Positions 15,594 through 23,346 of a DNA stretch of 64,000 nt are shown here, one piece after another (within the stretch, counting starts at the first letter, position 1; each line of letters begins with the position of its first letter). The position numbers were made by a program, and so were the translations under genes. Source of the DNA: Hydrogenophaga sp. IBVHS1 (GTDB lineage: Bacteria; Pseudomonadota; Gammaproteobacteria; Burkholderiales; Burkholderiaceae_C). A model generated the notes under the pieces. It was not told where the DNA came from. It saw nothing but the letters and a program-made list of their open reading frames with translations, and did no database searches. The stretch spans positions 496,001 through 560,000 of the forward strand of contig NZ_NFUU01000002.1 in assembly GCF_002127265.1 (NCBI RefSeq), read 5' to 3'.

Positions 15594-16185
15594 ATGAAAA
15601 CCCCGCTCATCACTTCCGCGCTGGTGCTTTCCGCCTTGCTGTTGCAAGGCTGCGCCTACCGCAGCCACGCCGAAAACGTGTACGCCGACACCGAAACCCA
15701 GCGCGCCCACAGCCTACCGCAACCACAAGGGCGTGGAAACGCCTTCGCGCACGCTCAAGACCGACCACTCCAGCACCGTGATGTTTGTCGACGACATCGA
15801 TTTCAACAAGGGCAAGGGCGACGGCCCTTCGCTGACCACGCCGGTGGCCACCCCCGCGCCCGGCAACCCGACCGGCAGCTTCGCGCCCAACGCTTCCACC
15901 GCGCAGTACAGCGGCTGGTACCAGATCGTGGGCAAGAACTTCAGCTTCCAGTCGAACAAGGCCGAATACAACTTCGACTGCCAGGCCAAGCCACCCGGCG
16001 GCATTCAGGCCGCGTCGCCCGTGTCGCCCGCTTCACTGGCGATGCCTGCGGCGAGGCTGGTCGCGCCTGCTGCGCCCCGTGCCCTGCCGCAGCGTGCCGT
16101 GCCGGCGCAAACTGTTCGGATGCCGGCTGCGCGGGCCTCGGTGCCGTCTTCCGCCGCCCGTCGCGCCACTGGCGCCAGGGAGTGA
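15594..16185 (+). pseudogene. Lipoprotein gene with a one-base frameshift
   Basis: Codons 1-40 from the ATG at 15594 encode a clear lipoprotein signal peptide (MKTPLITSALVLSALLLQGC, lipobox Cys20). After codon 40 (ending 15713) the plausible coding frame moves by one base. Reading from TAC at 15715 gives YRNHKGVETPSRTLKTDHSS and onward to 16185, with high third-position GC. The original frame becomes Arg-rich nonsense. Dropping one C at 15713-15714 would restore a single protein of roughly 196 residues with an Ala/Pro-rich tail. This is either a real null mutation or a base-calling error. I do not recognise the family. AAGGAG precedes the ATG. Confidence 0.7.
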
Positions 16186-16189
16186 CACC

Positions 16190-17293
16190 ATGAAACACCA
16201 ACTGATCATGATGGGCCTGACGCTTGCGCTCACCGCCTGTGGCGGTGGTGGCGACGAGATGGGCGAGGGCGCACCTCTGCAGGCGCAGGGACTCGACCTG
16301 GCCTATGCGGTCAACACCTTCGACCACACCATCTCCAGCTTCACCGCCAACGGCGCCACGGGTGCCTTGAGTGCCGTGGGCCCGGCGCTCCCCACGGGCA
16401 GCGGCCCTGCTGCGGTGGGCGTGCATCCGGCAGGCCGCTTCGTGTACGTCGCGAACTTCGGCGGTGACAGCGTGTCGGCTTACAGCGTGGCCATCAACGA
16501 CGGCGCCCTCACCCCGGTCGGCGAGTTTGCTGCTGGCGACGGGCCTCGCTCGGTGACAGTCTCTCGCGACGGCCGCTTCGTCTACGTGGCCAACGACCTG
16601 TCGGACGATGTCTCGACCTACGCCATCAATGCCGCAACCGGCGCGCTCAATGCCGTGGGCCTGGCGGTGGCCACCGGCACCAACCCGCGCTCGGTGGTGG
16701 TCGATCCGCAGACCCGCTTTGCCTGGGTGGCCAACCTGTTGTCGGACTCGGTGTCGGCCTACACCATCAATGCCCTGACAGGCGCGCTGAGTCCGATCGG
16801 CGTGCCGGTGGCGGCGGGGGACGGCCCCACCGCGCTCGGCATCGATCCCACGGGGCGTTTCGCCTACGTGGTCAACACCAACGACGACACCGTGGTGAGC
16901 TACGCCATCGACGCCGTGACGGGTGCGCTCTCGCCACTGGGAGCGCCCGTGGCCACGGGCGATGCGCCGGCCGCCGTGCGCGTGCATCCCGGGGGGCATT
17001 GGCTGTACGTGGCGAACCGGTTGTCCGACGATGTCTCCGTCTACGCCATCGATCCAGTCAGCGGCCAGTTGAGCGCAGTGGGTGTGCCGGTGACGGCCGG
17101 TGACGGGCCGCAGTCGATGGGTGTCAGCCCCGATGGCCGGTTTGCGTACGTGGCGAATGCGACGTCCGACGACGTGTCCAGCTACGCGATTGATGCGGGT
17201 TCCGGCGCCTTGATTGCGGTCGGGCCGCCGGCACCTGCCGGGGACGGACCGGTGGGCATCGACGCCACCAACACCAGCCTGCTGCTGCAGTGA
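16190..17293 (+). CDS. Beta-propeller lipoprotein (lactonase/YVTN-like)
   Basis: A 367-residue lipoprotein. The signal peptide ends in LTAC (Cys17), followed by a Gly-rich linker. The rest consists of about seven repeats of 45-48 residues, each with a version of GRFVYVANxxSDDVSxYAI followed by TGALSAVGxPVATGDGP. This is the repeat pattern of the 6-phosphogluconolactonase-like/YVTN seven-bladed propeller. The repeats are alike at the DNA level too. Function is probably binding or structural at the envelope; I see no basis for lactonase activity. It starts four bases after the frameshifted lipoprotein and is likely cotranscribed. It converges on the RskA-domain gene with a ten-base gap. Confidence 0.85.
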   Translation: MKHQLIMMGLTLALTACGGGGDEMGEGAPLQAQGLDLAYAVNTFDHTISSFTANGATGALSAVGPALPTGSGPAAVGVHPAGRFVYVANFGGDSVSAYSVAINDGALTPVGEFAAGDGPRSVTVSRDGRFVYVANDLSDDVSTYAINAATGALNAVGLAVATGTNPRSVVVDPQTRFAWVANLLSDSVSAYTINALTGALSPIGVPVAAGDGPTALGIDPTGRFAYVVNTNDDTVVSYAIDAVTGALSPLGAPVATGDAPAAVRVHPGGHWLYVANRLSDDVSVYAIDPVSGQLSAVGVPVTAGDGPQSMGVSPDGRFAYVANATSDDVSSYAIDAGSGALIAVGPPAPAGDGPVGIDATNTSLLLQ

Positions 17294-17303
17294 GGCCCCG
17301 GCC

Positions 17304-17813
17304 TCAGATCGCCCGCTGAATCAGCCAGCCCTGGAAAAGGTAAGGCTGGCGCGGGCCCGCGGTTTCCGGCACCCCGCCCTTGACCTCCACGCTGACGGCA
17401 AGCTGCGCGGCGGTCTTCAGGGCGGATTCGGTGGTGGGCAACTGGGCCGTGCGGATTTTGGCCGGGATGATGCCCAGCGAGCGCGGTGGATGCCCGGCGG
17501 AAAGGGCCCAGAGCTGCATGGTGTCCTCGGGCCCTTCCAGCAAATGGTTGAGCCGCTGCAGCTCCAGCATGCCGAGCTGCGGATCGAGTGTCACCAGCAG
17601 GGCCGGGAGCTGCTTTTGATCCAGCAGCACGGCGACATAGCGGATCTGTGGTGTGGAGGTCACCTGGCCCTGCAGGCGCTCCAGCTGCGCCTTCATCTGC
17701 TCGTACAGGCTCACGGTGGCCGCGCCGCCCAGCAGCAGCGCCAGCACGAGCAACACGCTGACGGAGAGCCAGAATTTCGAGGTGCGGGGGCGCGGCGGGA
17801 CAGGCGAGTTCAT
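17304..17813 (-). CDS. RskA-domain membrane protein lacking an anti-sigma N-terminus
   Basis: A 169-residue protein with a short Pro-rich N-terminus, one membrane segment (residues 14-36) and a C-terminal RskA periplasmic domain. It matches the C-terminal half of the anti-sigma factor at 5343-6122: YVAVLLDQKQLPALLVTLD, MQLWALSAGHPPRSLGIIP and VEVKGGVPETAGPRQPYLFQ all have counterparts there. The sigma-binding cytoplasmic domain is missing and no sigma gene is adjacent. It starts nine bases after the lldD stop, so it is probably translated from the lldD message. It may be a decoy or sensor half that has lost, or never had, a sigma partner. Confidence 0.8.
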   Translation of the reverse strand: MNSPVPPRPRTSKFWLSVSVLLVLALLLGGAATVSLYEQMKAQLERLQGQVTSTPQIRYVAVLLDQKQLPALLVTLDPQLGMLELQRLNHLLEGPEDTMQLWALSAGHPPRSLGIIPAKIRTAQLPTTESALKTAAQLAVSVEVKGGVPETAGPRQPYLFQGWLIQRAI

Positions 17814-17822
17814 GGACGAAGA

Positions 17823-18974
17823 CTAGGTGGGGTAGGTGCCGGGCAACAGGATGCTTTTGTCCACGTTCTCGATGTTGGTGTGGCCGCAGAAGGCCATCGT
17901 CAGATCGAGTTCGCGGTGAATGATCTCCAGGCATTTGGCCACACCGGCTTCACCCATGGCGCCCAGGCCGTACAAAAATGGCCGACCGATGTAGACGCCG
18001 CGCGCACCCAGGGCGCGTGCCTTGAGCACGTCCTGACCGCTGCGCACGCCGCCGTCCATGTGGATCTCGATCTGGCCGCCCACCGCGTCCACGATGGCCG
18101 GCAGCGCCTCGATGCTGCTTTGCGCCCCGTCGAGCTGTCGCCCGCCGTGGTTGCTCACGATCAGTGCGTCGGCACCGGAGGCCACAGCGAGTTTTGCGTC
18201 TTCCACGTCCTGGATGCCCTTGAGGATGAGCTTGCCGCCCCAGCGCTGCTTGATCCATTCCACGTCGCCCCAGTTGAGTGCGGGGTCGAATTGCTTGGCG
18301 GTCCATTCGCCCAGGCTGCTCATGTCGGCCACACCACTCACGTGGCCGACGATGTTGCCGAACTGGCGGCGCTTGGTGCCGAGCATGCCCAGCGCCCATC
18401 GCGGCTTGCTGGCGATGTTGATCATGTTGGCAATGGTGAGCTTGGGCGGCGCCGAGAGACCGTTCTTCAGGTCCTTGTGGCGCTGGCCAAGAATCTGCAG
18501 GTCCAGCGTGACCACCAGCGCCGAACAACGCGCGGCCTTGGCGCGGTCGATCAAGCGCTCGATGAAGGAGCGGTCCTTCATCACGTAAAGCTGGAACCAG
18601 AACCCGTCGCCAGCGTGGTGCGCCACGTCTTCGATCGAGCAGATGCTCATGGTCGACAGCGTGAACGGCACGCCCATGGCTTTGGCGGCGCGTGCGGCGA
18701 GAATTTCGCCGTCGGCGTGCTGCATGCCGGTGAGACCGGTGGGTGCGATCGCCACCGGCATCGCCACCGACTGGCCGACCATGGTGCTGCGGGTGCTGCG
18801 GTTCTCCATGTTCACCGCCACCCGCTGGCGCAGCTTGATCTTCTGGAAGTCTTCTGCGTTGGCGCGGTAGGTGCTCTCGGTCCACGAGCCGGAATCGGCG
18901 TAGTCGTAGAACATGCGCGGCACACGCTGCTGGGCGAGCACGCGAAGGTCTTCCACGGTGGTGATGACGGTCAT
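17823..18974 (-). CDS. lldD: FMN-dependent alpha-hydroxy acid dehydrogenase (L-lactate dehydrogenase type)
   Basis: A 383-residue FMN enzyme that probably oxidises L-lactate to pyruvate with electrons passed to the quinone pool. Family marks are the N-terminal VPRMFYDYADSGSWTE, the PTGLTGMQHADGE flavin region, the LKGIQDVEDAKLA strand with the catalytic Lys, the catalytic His in IVSNHGGRQLDGAQ, and the phosphate-binding DGGVRSGQDVLKARALGA. The start at 18974 is standard; the frame is open upstream but not family-like. Related enzymes use glycolate or mandelate, so substrate is probable rather than proven. It is followed by an RskA-domain gene. Confidence 0.9.
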   Translation of the reverse strand: MTVITTVEDLRVLAQQRVPRMFYDYADSGSWTESTYRANAEDFQKIKLRQRVAVNMENRSTRSTMVGQSVAMPVAIAPTGLTGMQHADGEILAARAAKAMGVPFTLSTMSICSIEDVAHHAGDGFWFQLYVMKDRSFIERLIDRAKAARCSALVVTLDLQILGQRHKDLKNGLSAPPKLTIANMINIASKPRWALGMLGTKRRQFGNIVGHVSGVADMSSLGEWTAKQFDPALNWGDVEWIKQRWGGKLILKGIQDVEDAKLAVASGADALIVSNHGGRQLDGAQSSIEALPAIVDAVGGQIEIHMDGGVRSGQDVLKARALGARGVYIGRPFLYGLGAMGEAGVAKCLEIIHRELDLTMAFCGHTNIENVDKSILLPGTYPT

Positions 18975-19021
18975 GTGGCTTGTCTCCAATGGGTTATTGG
19001 CCTGCATGTTAGCCGCGAGCC

Positions 19022-19035
19022 CGGGCCATGGCCCG
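19022..19035. promoter_or_regulatory. Perfect 14-bp palindrome upstream of lldD
   Basis: CGGGCCATGGCCCG is fully self-complementary and lies 48-61 bases upstream of the lldD start in a 103-base gap. It could be an operator for a lactate-responsive regulator, or chance in GC-rich DNA. No regulator gene is nearby. Confidence 0.25.
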
Positions 19036-19077
19036 TGAAAGCGCGACGCGGGTTTGTGAATTTTCTTGAGCGCGCCG

Positions 19078-20631
19078 TCAATCCGGCAGGGGAAGACACA
19101 GGGCACGTTCGGCCGCGTCCAGCGGCTCAAGCCAGCCCAGTTGCTGTTCCAGCACCGCCAGCGTGGCCTCCGAAGCGTCGTTTCCCTGTGCCTGACGCTG
19201 CCGGATGCGATCGCGCAGCACCTCCAGCGGTGCCTCTGGCGCAAGCAGATGAAGCGGGCAACCCAGCTCTTGAGCCAGCGACGCAAACACGTCGCGTTCG
19301 TGGCGGCGCAAGAAAGCCGCGTCCACCAGCACCGTCCAGCCGTCCTGCAACAGTGCGCGTGCGCGCAGCAACAGCTGGCCGTAGGTGTCCTGGTGGGCCT
19401 GCGGGCTGTACAGCCCGGTGTTCAGGCCCGAGCCGCTGAGCGCCTGGGCGCCGAGTCCGTGCAGGCGCTTGCGCTCCACGTCCGAGCGCAGGCGGACTAC
19501 CCGCCCGCTGCCTTCTTCCTGCAGCCAGCGGCGGGAGGCGTGCGACTTGCCGCTGCCCGACAGACCGTGGGTGATGAGCAGGCGCGGCGCGGCGGGGTGC
19601 GCCAGGCGGTGGGCTAGTGCGATGTAGTGGCGCGCCTCGGCCAGTGCGGCATGGCGGTGGGCGCCGGGCTGCGTGCTGCGAATGGCGGCCACCTTGGCGC
19701 GGACCAGGGCGCGGTACACCGCGAAAAAGGGCAGCACGAAGGGGGCCGTGGTGTCCCCGCTGGCGTCCAGCCAGTCGCTGAGGAAACCATTGGCAAGACC
19801 TGGCCTGCCGTGGTCCTGCAGGTCCATCCAGGTAAAGGCGATGTCGCTGGCCACGTCGATCCAGCGCAGCGCGTCGTTGAACTCAATGCCGTCGAAAGGC
19901 ACCACCTCTTCACCGATGAGCACCAGGTTGGCCAGGTGCAGATCGCCATGGCCCTCGCGCACCCGGCCCTGGAACTGCCGCTGCGCGAGTGCCGGGGCCA
20001 GCGCCGCGAAGCGCATCGCCGTCCAGCTTGCCAGGGCGTCCAGGCGGGCGCGGCCCTCGGGCGGGTGGGCCGTGGCCTGCAGGCTGCTCAGGTTGTTCTG
20101 CGCAAACGCCAGCACCGATTCGGGGCTTCCCCAGGGTCCGTCGGCGCGCGTGCACGCGCTGCGGGCCTGGAATTCGGCCAGGCGCCGCGCCAGCGATGTC
20201 AGGTGCGCGGGCTTCAACGCCCCGCGCTCGCACAGGTGGTCGAGCCGGTGGGCCTGGTCAAAGCGTCGCATGTGCACGGCGTATTCCAGCGCGTGTTCGT
20301 CGTCCTCACCGGGGCGGCCCCAGACCGGTTCGGTGGGCGTGCCGATGATGGGCAGCACGTCGAGATAGAGGCGGGTGGCCGGGTCGCTGGTCTCGAAGCG
20401 GCGGTTCAGCCGCAGCTCGGCCTGGCAGGCCACGCGGCGCTGCTCCAGCGTGCCGAAATCCATAAAGGGCAGCTGAACCGGTTTCTTGATCTTGTAAGCG
20501 TGTTCTCCGGCCAGCAGTACCCAGGCGCCATGCGTCTCCATGAGCTGCACTTCGTCTGCCTCATGCGGGTATCGCGCCGGGTTCTGCAACGCCTGCAGCA
20601 GGGCGGGGAGGTCTGCCCGGCGTTGTTCCAT
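19078..20631 (-). CDS. Phosphotransferase-like / AAA kinase fusion protein
   Basis: A 517-residue two-domain protein. Residues 1-330 resemble aminoglycoside-phosphotransferase-type kinases, with VREGHGDLHLANLVLI as the Brenner motif and VPFDGIEFNDALRWIDVASD as the metal site. Residues 345-517 are a small P-loop kinase, with Walker A in THGLSGSGKSHASRR. This fusion is known as COG0645/COG2187-type, bifunctional by annotation only; its substrate is unknown. It starts six bases after the hemerythrin stop and is presumably cotranscribed. It is not an antibiotic-resistance gene on this evidence. Confidence 0.85.
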   Translation of the reverse strand: MEQRRADLPALLQALQNPARYPHEADEVQLMETHGAWVLLAGEHAYKIKKPVQLPFMDFGTLEQRRVACQAELRLNRRFETSDPATRLYLDVLPIIGTPTEPVWGRPGEDDEHALEYAVHMRRFDQAHRLDHLCERGALKPAHLTSLARRLAEFQARSACTRADGPWGSPESVLAFAQNNLSSLQATAHPPEGRARLDALASWTAMRFAALAPALAQRQFQGRVREGHGDLHLANLVLIGEEVVPFDGIEFNDALRWIDVASDIAFTWMDLQDHGRPGLANGFLSDWLDASGDTTAPFVLPFFAVYRALVRAKVAAIRSTQPGAHRHAALAEARHYIALAHRLAHPAAPRLLITHGLSGSGKSHASRRWLQEEGSGRVVRLRSDVERKRLHGLGAQALSGSGLNTGLYSPQAHQDTYGQLLLRARALLQDGWTVLVDAAFLRRHERDVFASLAQELGCPLHLLAPEAPLEVLRDRIRQRQAQGNDASEATLAVLEQQLGWLEPLDAAERALCLPLPD

Positions 20632-20637
20632 CAGGGC

Positions 20638-21126
20638 CTAACCGCTGCAGCTCACGCTGCCGCAGCCGGACATGGTGGCGGGCCGAACCGGTGAGTCTTC
20701 GGGCAATGTTTCAGTGCGGGTGTCGTAGCCCAGACTTTGCAGGTGCAGGGCAAGGCCGGCGTCCATGGTGGCGGCGTGCTGCGGGAACCACTCGGCCAAC
20801 GCAACGGCCAGCCGGCCGATCAGGGTGTTGTCACCCTGGTCGGTATGCGTCCGGACCGCCTGCAGGGTCTCCAGAATGCTGGCGTGCTGCAGCGCGTGGC
20901 AGTTCTCGGGCGCGAAGCCGGTGGCCAGCATCCAGCGTTCTTCCTGCGCGAAGTGTTCCACCGTGTGGTCGATGACGCGCAGATACAGGGGCATCTGGGC
21001 TTCGGGTGGCAAGGCCATCAGCTGGTTGAGGAGTTCGACGAACGTTTCGTGGGTTGCGTCCATTCGGGCGTCGCCCGTGGTGAGTTCGGGGCCCCAGGCG
21101 AGGCTGTGCAGTGCGGTTTGTTCCAT
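20638..21126 (-). CDS. Bacteriohemerythrin
   Basis: A 162-residue O2-binding diiron protein. Expected ligands are visible: His in MDATHETFVELLNQL, HxxxE in IDHTVEHFAQEE, His in NCHALQHASIL, and the late His-Asp pair near PQHAATMDAGL. A short Cys-containing tail (MSGCGSVSCSG) follows the fold, which is unusual and could bind metal or thiols. The start at 21126 (MEQTALHSLAWG) fits the family. It could store or sense O2, or deliver it to an enzyme. It is upstream of the APH/AAA fusion gene with a six-base gap. Confidence 0.87.
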   Translation of the reverse strand: MEQTALHSLAWGPELTTGDARMDATHETFVELLNQLMALPPEAQMPLYLRVIDHTVEHFAQEERWMLATGFAPENCHALQHASILETLQAVRTHTDQGDNTLIGRLAVALAEWFPQHAATMDAGLALHLQSLGYDTRTETLPEDSPVRPATMSGCGSVSCSG

Positions 21127-21177
21127 GGGGTGCCACTCTACGGCCAGCATGGCTGGCGCGCCTTGACGCGCATCAAG

Positions 21178-23346
21178 TCAGCGTGCCTGCCCGGTGCTTT
21201 TCACGCCCGCCCCGCGCACCTCAAACCGAACCTCGTCGAGCACCTTGCCGCGAGCATCGGTGAGCTGCATCACATGGCGGCCCGGCCACGGCAGCCACTG
21301 CACCTGTGTGCCCTGCGCCAAGGGCTTGCCATCCAGCCGCCAGCGGCCGCCGTTGCCGCTGGCCGTGAAGGTCAGGCGCTGGCGGTTGGGCGGAATGTCC
21401 GGGTCCAGCGCAATGATGGTGCCGGGGGCGGGTGCGCGGATGCGCAGCGGGGCGCGCGTGCCGGTGGCGGCGGGCGCGTGCATCGCAAAACTGGTCTGCT
21501 CGGTGCCGGCCATGAACCACTCGCTGCGCGCCGCTTCAAGACTTCGACCGCCATCGGTGTCGCCGAAGGTGGCGCGCGCCTGCACGAGACCTTCAGGTGC
21601 GGCCGGCGCGCGGCTGGGGGTGCTCGCGTGCAGGTGCTGCATCACCGCCGCCCACACCGGTGCCGCACCGCTGGTGCCGCTCACGTCCCACATGGGCGCA
21701 CCGTCCGCATTGCCCACCCACACGCCCACCGTGTAGCGCTCGGACCAGCCCACCGCCCAGTTGTCGCGCATGTCCTTGCTGGTGCCGGTTTTCACGGCCG
21801 CCCAGAAGCGCGTGGCCAGGATGCTGTCGGTGCCGAAGGTGCGGGCGCGTGCGTTCGCATCGCTCAGGATGTCGCCCACGATGTACGCCGCGCGCGGGTC
21901 GATGGCGGGCAAGGCTTGGGGCCGCGACCCCACTGGGCCATACCGGCCGCCATTGGCCAGCGTGCGGAAGGCGTTCGTGAGCGACAGCAGTGACACTTCG
22001 GCGCTGCCCAGTGCCAGGCTGTAGCCGTAGTAGCCGCCGGACTCGCGCAGCGGGAGCCCGATGGTCTTGAGCTGCCGGTGGAAGGCATCGGGCGACACCA
22101 TGACCAGCGTGCGCACCGCCGGCACGTTGAGCGAAGAAGCCAGCGCCGTGCGCGCAGACACCCAGCCCTTGAACAGGCGGTCGTAGTTCTGCGGGATGTA
22201 CAGGCCGCCAGCGGTCGGGATGTTGGTGGGTGAGTCCTCCAGCAGGGAAGCCGCCGTGATGCGCCGCTCGGCGATGGCCTGCGCGTAGAGAAACGGCTTG
22301 AGGGTGGAGCCGGGCTGGCGCTGCGCCAGCACCCCATCCACCTCGGACGCCGCGCTCATCTCGCCCGACGAGCCGACCCAGGCCAGCACCTCGCCGCTGG
22401 CGTTGTCCAGCACCACGAGCGCGCCATCGTGGACGTTGCGGCCTCGCAGCTCGCGCAGGTGTCGCTGCAGGGTCTGCACACCGAAGCGCTGCAGCGGCGC
22501 CGAGAGGGTGGAGTTCACCGTGGTCGGCATGGTGGCTCCGGCCTTGGTGGCGGCGGTGAGCAGCCGCCGAGCGTGGTGCGGCGCGATGCCTTCGCTGGCG
22601 TCGAAACTGCGCTGGGGCAGGGAGGCGGTGGCAAACATGTCCAGCCCGGCGCAATCGACCGGCGTGCCAGCCTGCATCAGCTTCAGCACACCACAGGCGC
22701 GCTGGCTCACCACGCGCGGTCTGGCGTTTGGTGCCCTCACCAGCGCTGCGGCCACGGCGGCTTCGCGCTCGTCCAGGCCGTGCGCGGCCTTGCCGAACAG
22801 GGTGCGGGAGAGCGCGTCGATGCCGACCACCTCGCCCCTGAAAGGCACGAGGTTCAGGTAGGCCTCCAGGATCTGATCCTTGCGCCAGTGGCGTTCCAGC
22901 CGCTGCGCGGCCACCGCCTGCCCGAGCTTTTGCGGCACGCTGCGGCCACCCGCGCCGCGTTGCAGGAAACCGCCTTCGTCTTCCAGCAGCGCGGCCAGCT
23001 GCATGGTGATGGTGGAGGCGCCGCGCGTGCGCGTGTTCCAGAGGTTGCCCCAGGCAGCGGCTGAAATGGCGCGCCAGTCGACGCCGCTGTGTTCGTGGAA
23101 TCGCTTGTCCTCGCTGAGCAACATGGCCGTTCGCAGCGCGGGAGACACGTCCTGCAACGCCACCCATTGCCCGCGGCGCACGGTGGCATCGGTGCGCAGG
23201 CGCTGCAGGAATTCGCCGTGGCGGTCGACCACGGTGGTGTCGGACGGTTGCCAGTTCCTGCGCACTTCATTGAAGGAGGGCAGGGCGTGCGCCACTGCCG
23301 CTACGCCCAGCAGCGCCATGGCAGCGGCCGCGCGCAAGGCGTTCAT
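21178..23346 (-). CDS. pbpC: Penicillin-binding protein 1C
   Basis: A 722-residue bifunctional peptidoglycan synthase. A signal anchor is at the N-terminus. The glycosyltransferase 51 domain contains SEDKRFHEHSGVDWRAI. The transpeptidase domain has the active-site Ser347 in PGSTLKPF, SSLN, and KTGTSKDMRDNWAVG. The C-terminal BiPBP-C domain starts near LRIRAPAPGTIIALDPD. It overlaps the alpha-2-macroglobulin gene by four bases (ATGA), the classic pairing in which the macroglobulin traps proteases where the wall is breached and PBP1C repairs it. Confidence 0.95.
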   Translation of the reverse strand: MNALRAAAAMALLGVAAVAHALPSFNEVRRNWQPSDTTVVDRHGEFLQRLRTDATVRRGQWVALQDVSPALRTAMLLSEDKRFHEHSGVDWRAISAAAWGNLWNTRTRGASTITMQLAALLEDEGGFLQRGAGGRSVPQKLGQAVAAQRLERHWRKDQILEAYLNLVPFRGEVVGIDALSRTLFGKAAHGLDEREAAVAAALVRAPNARPRVVSQRACGVLKLMQAGTPVDCAGLDMFATASLPQRSFDASEGIAPHHARRLLTAATKAGATMPTTVNSTLSAPLQRFGVQTLQRHLRELRGRNVHDGALVVLDNASGEVLAWVGSSGEMSAASEVDGVLAQRQPGSTLKPFLYAQAIAERRITAASLLEDSPTNIPTAGGLYIPQNYDRLFKGWVSARTALASSLNVPAVRTLVMVSPDAFHRQLKTIGLPLRESGGYYGYSLALGSAEVSLLSLTNAFRTLANGGRYGPVGSRPQALPAIDPRAAYIVGDILSDANARARTFGTDSILATRFWAAVKTGTSKDMRDNWAVGWSERYTVGVWVGNADGAPMWDVSGTSGAAPVWAAVMQHLHASTPSRAPAAPEGLVQARATFGDTDGGRSLEAARSEWFMAGTEQTSFAMHAPAATGTRAPLRIRAPAPGTIIALDPDIPPNRQRLTFTASGNGGRWRLDGKPLAQGTQVQWLPWPGRHVMQLTDARGKVLDEVRFEVRGAGVKSTGQAR

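Noticed and set aside
15594..16193. Lipoprotein gene read as one uninterrupted 199-residue frame
   Set aside because: After codon 40 this frame turns Arg/Gln-rich while the +1 frame gives balanced composition and high third-position GC.
17214..19439. A 741-codon plus-strand open frame over lldD and its neighbours
   Set aside because: It crosses several genes on the other strand, has no domain, and its composition is that of a shadow frame.
19078..20631. Aminoglycoside resistance gene
   Set aside because: The phosphotransferase-like domain is fused to a P-loop kinase in a conserved chromosomal family; nothing indicates a drug substrate.
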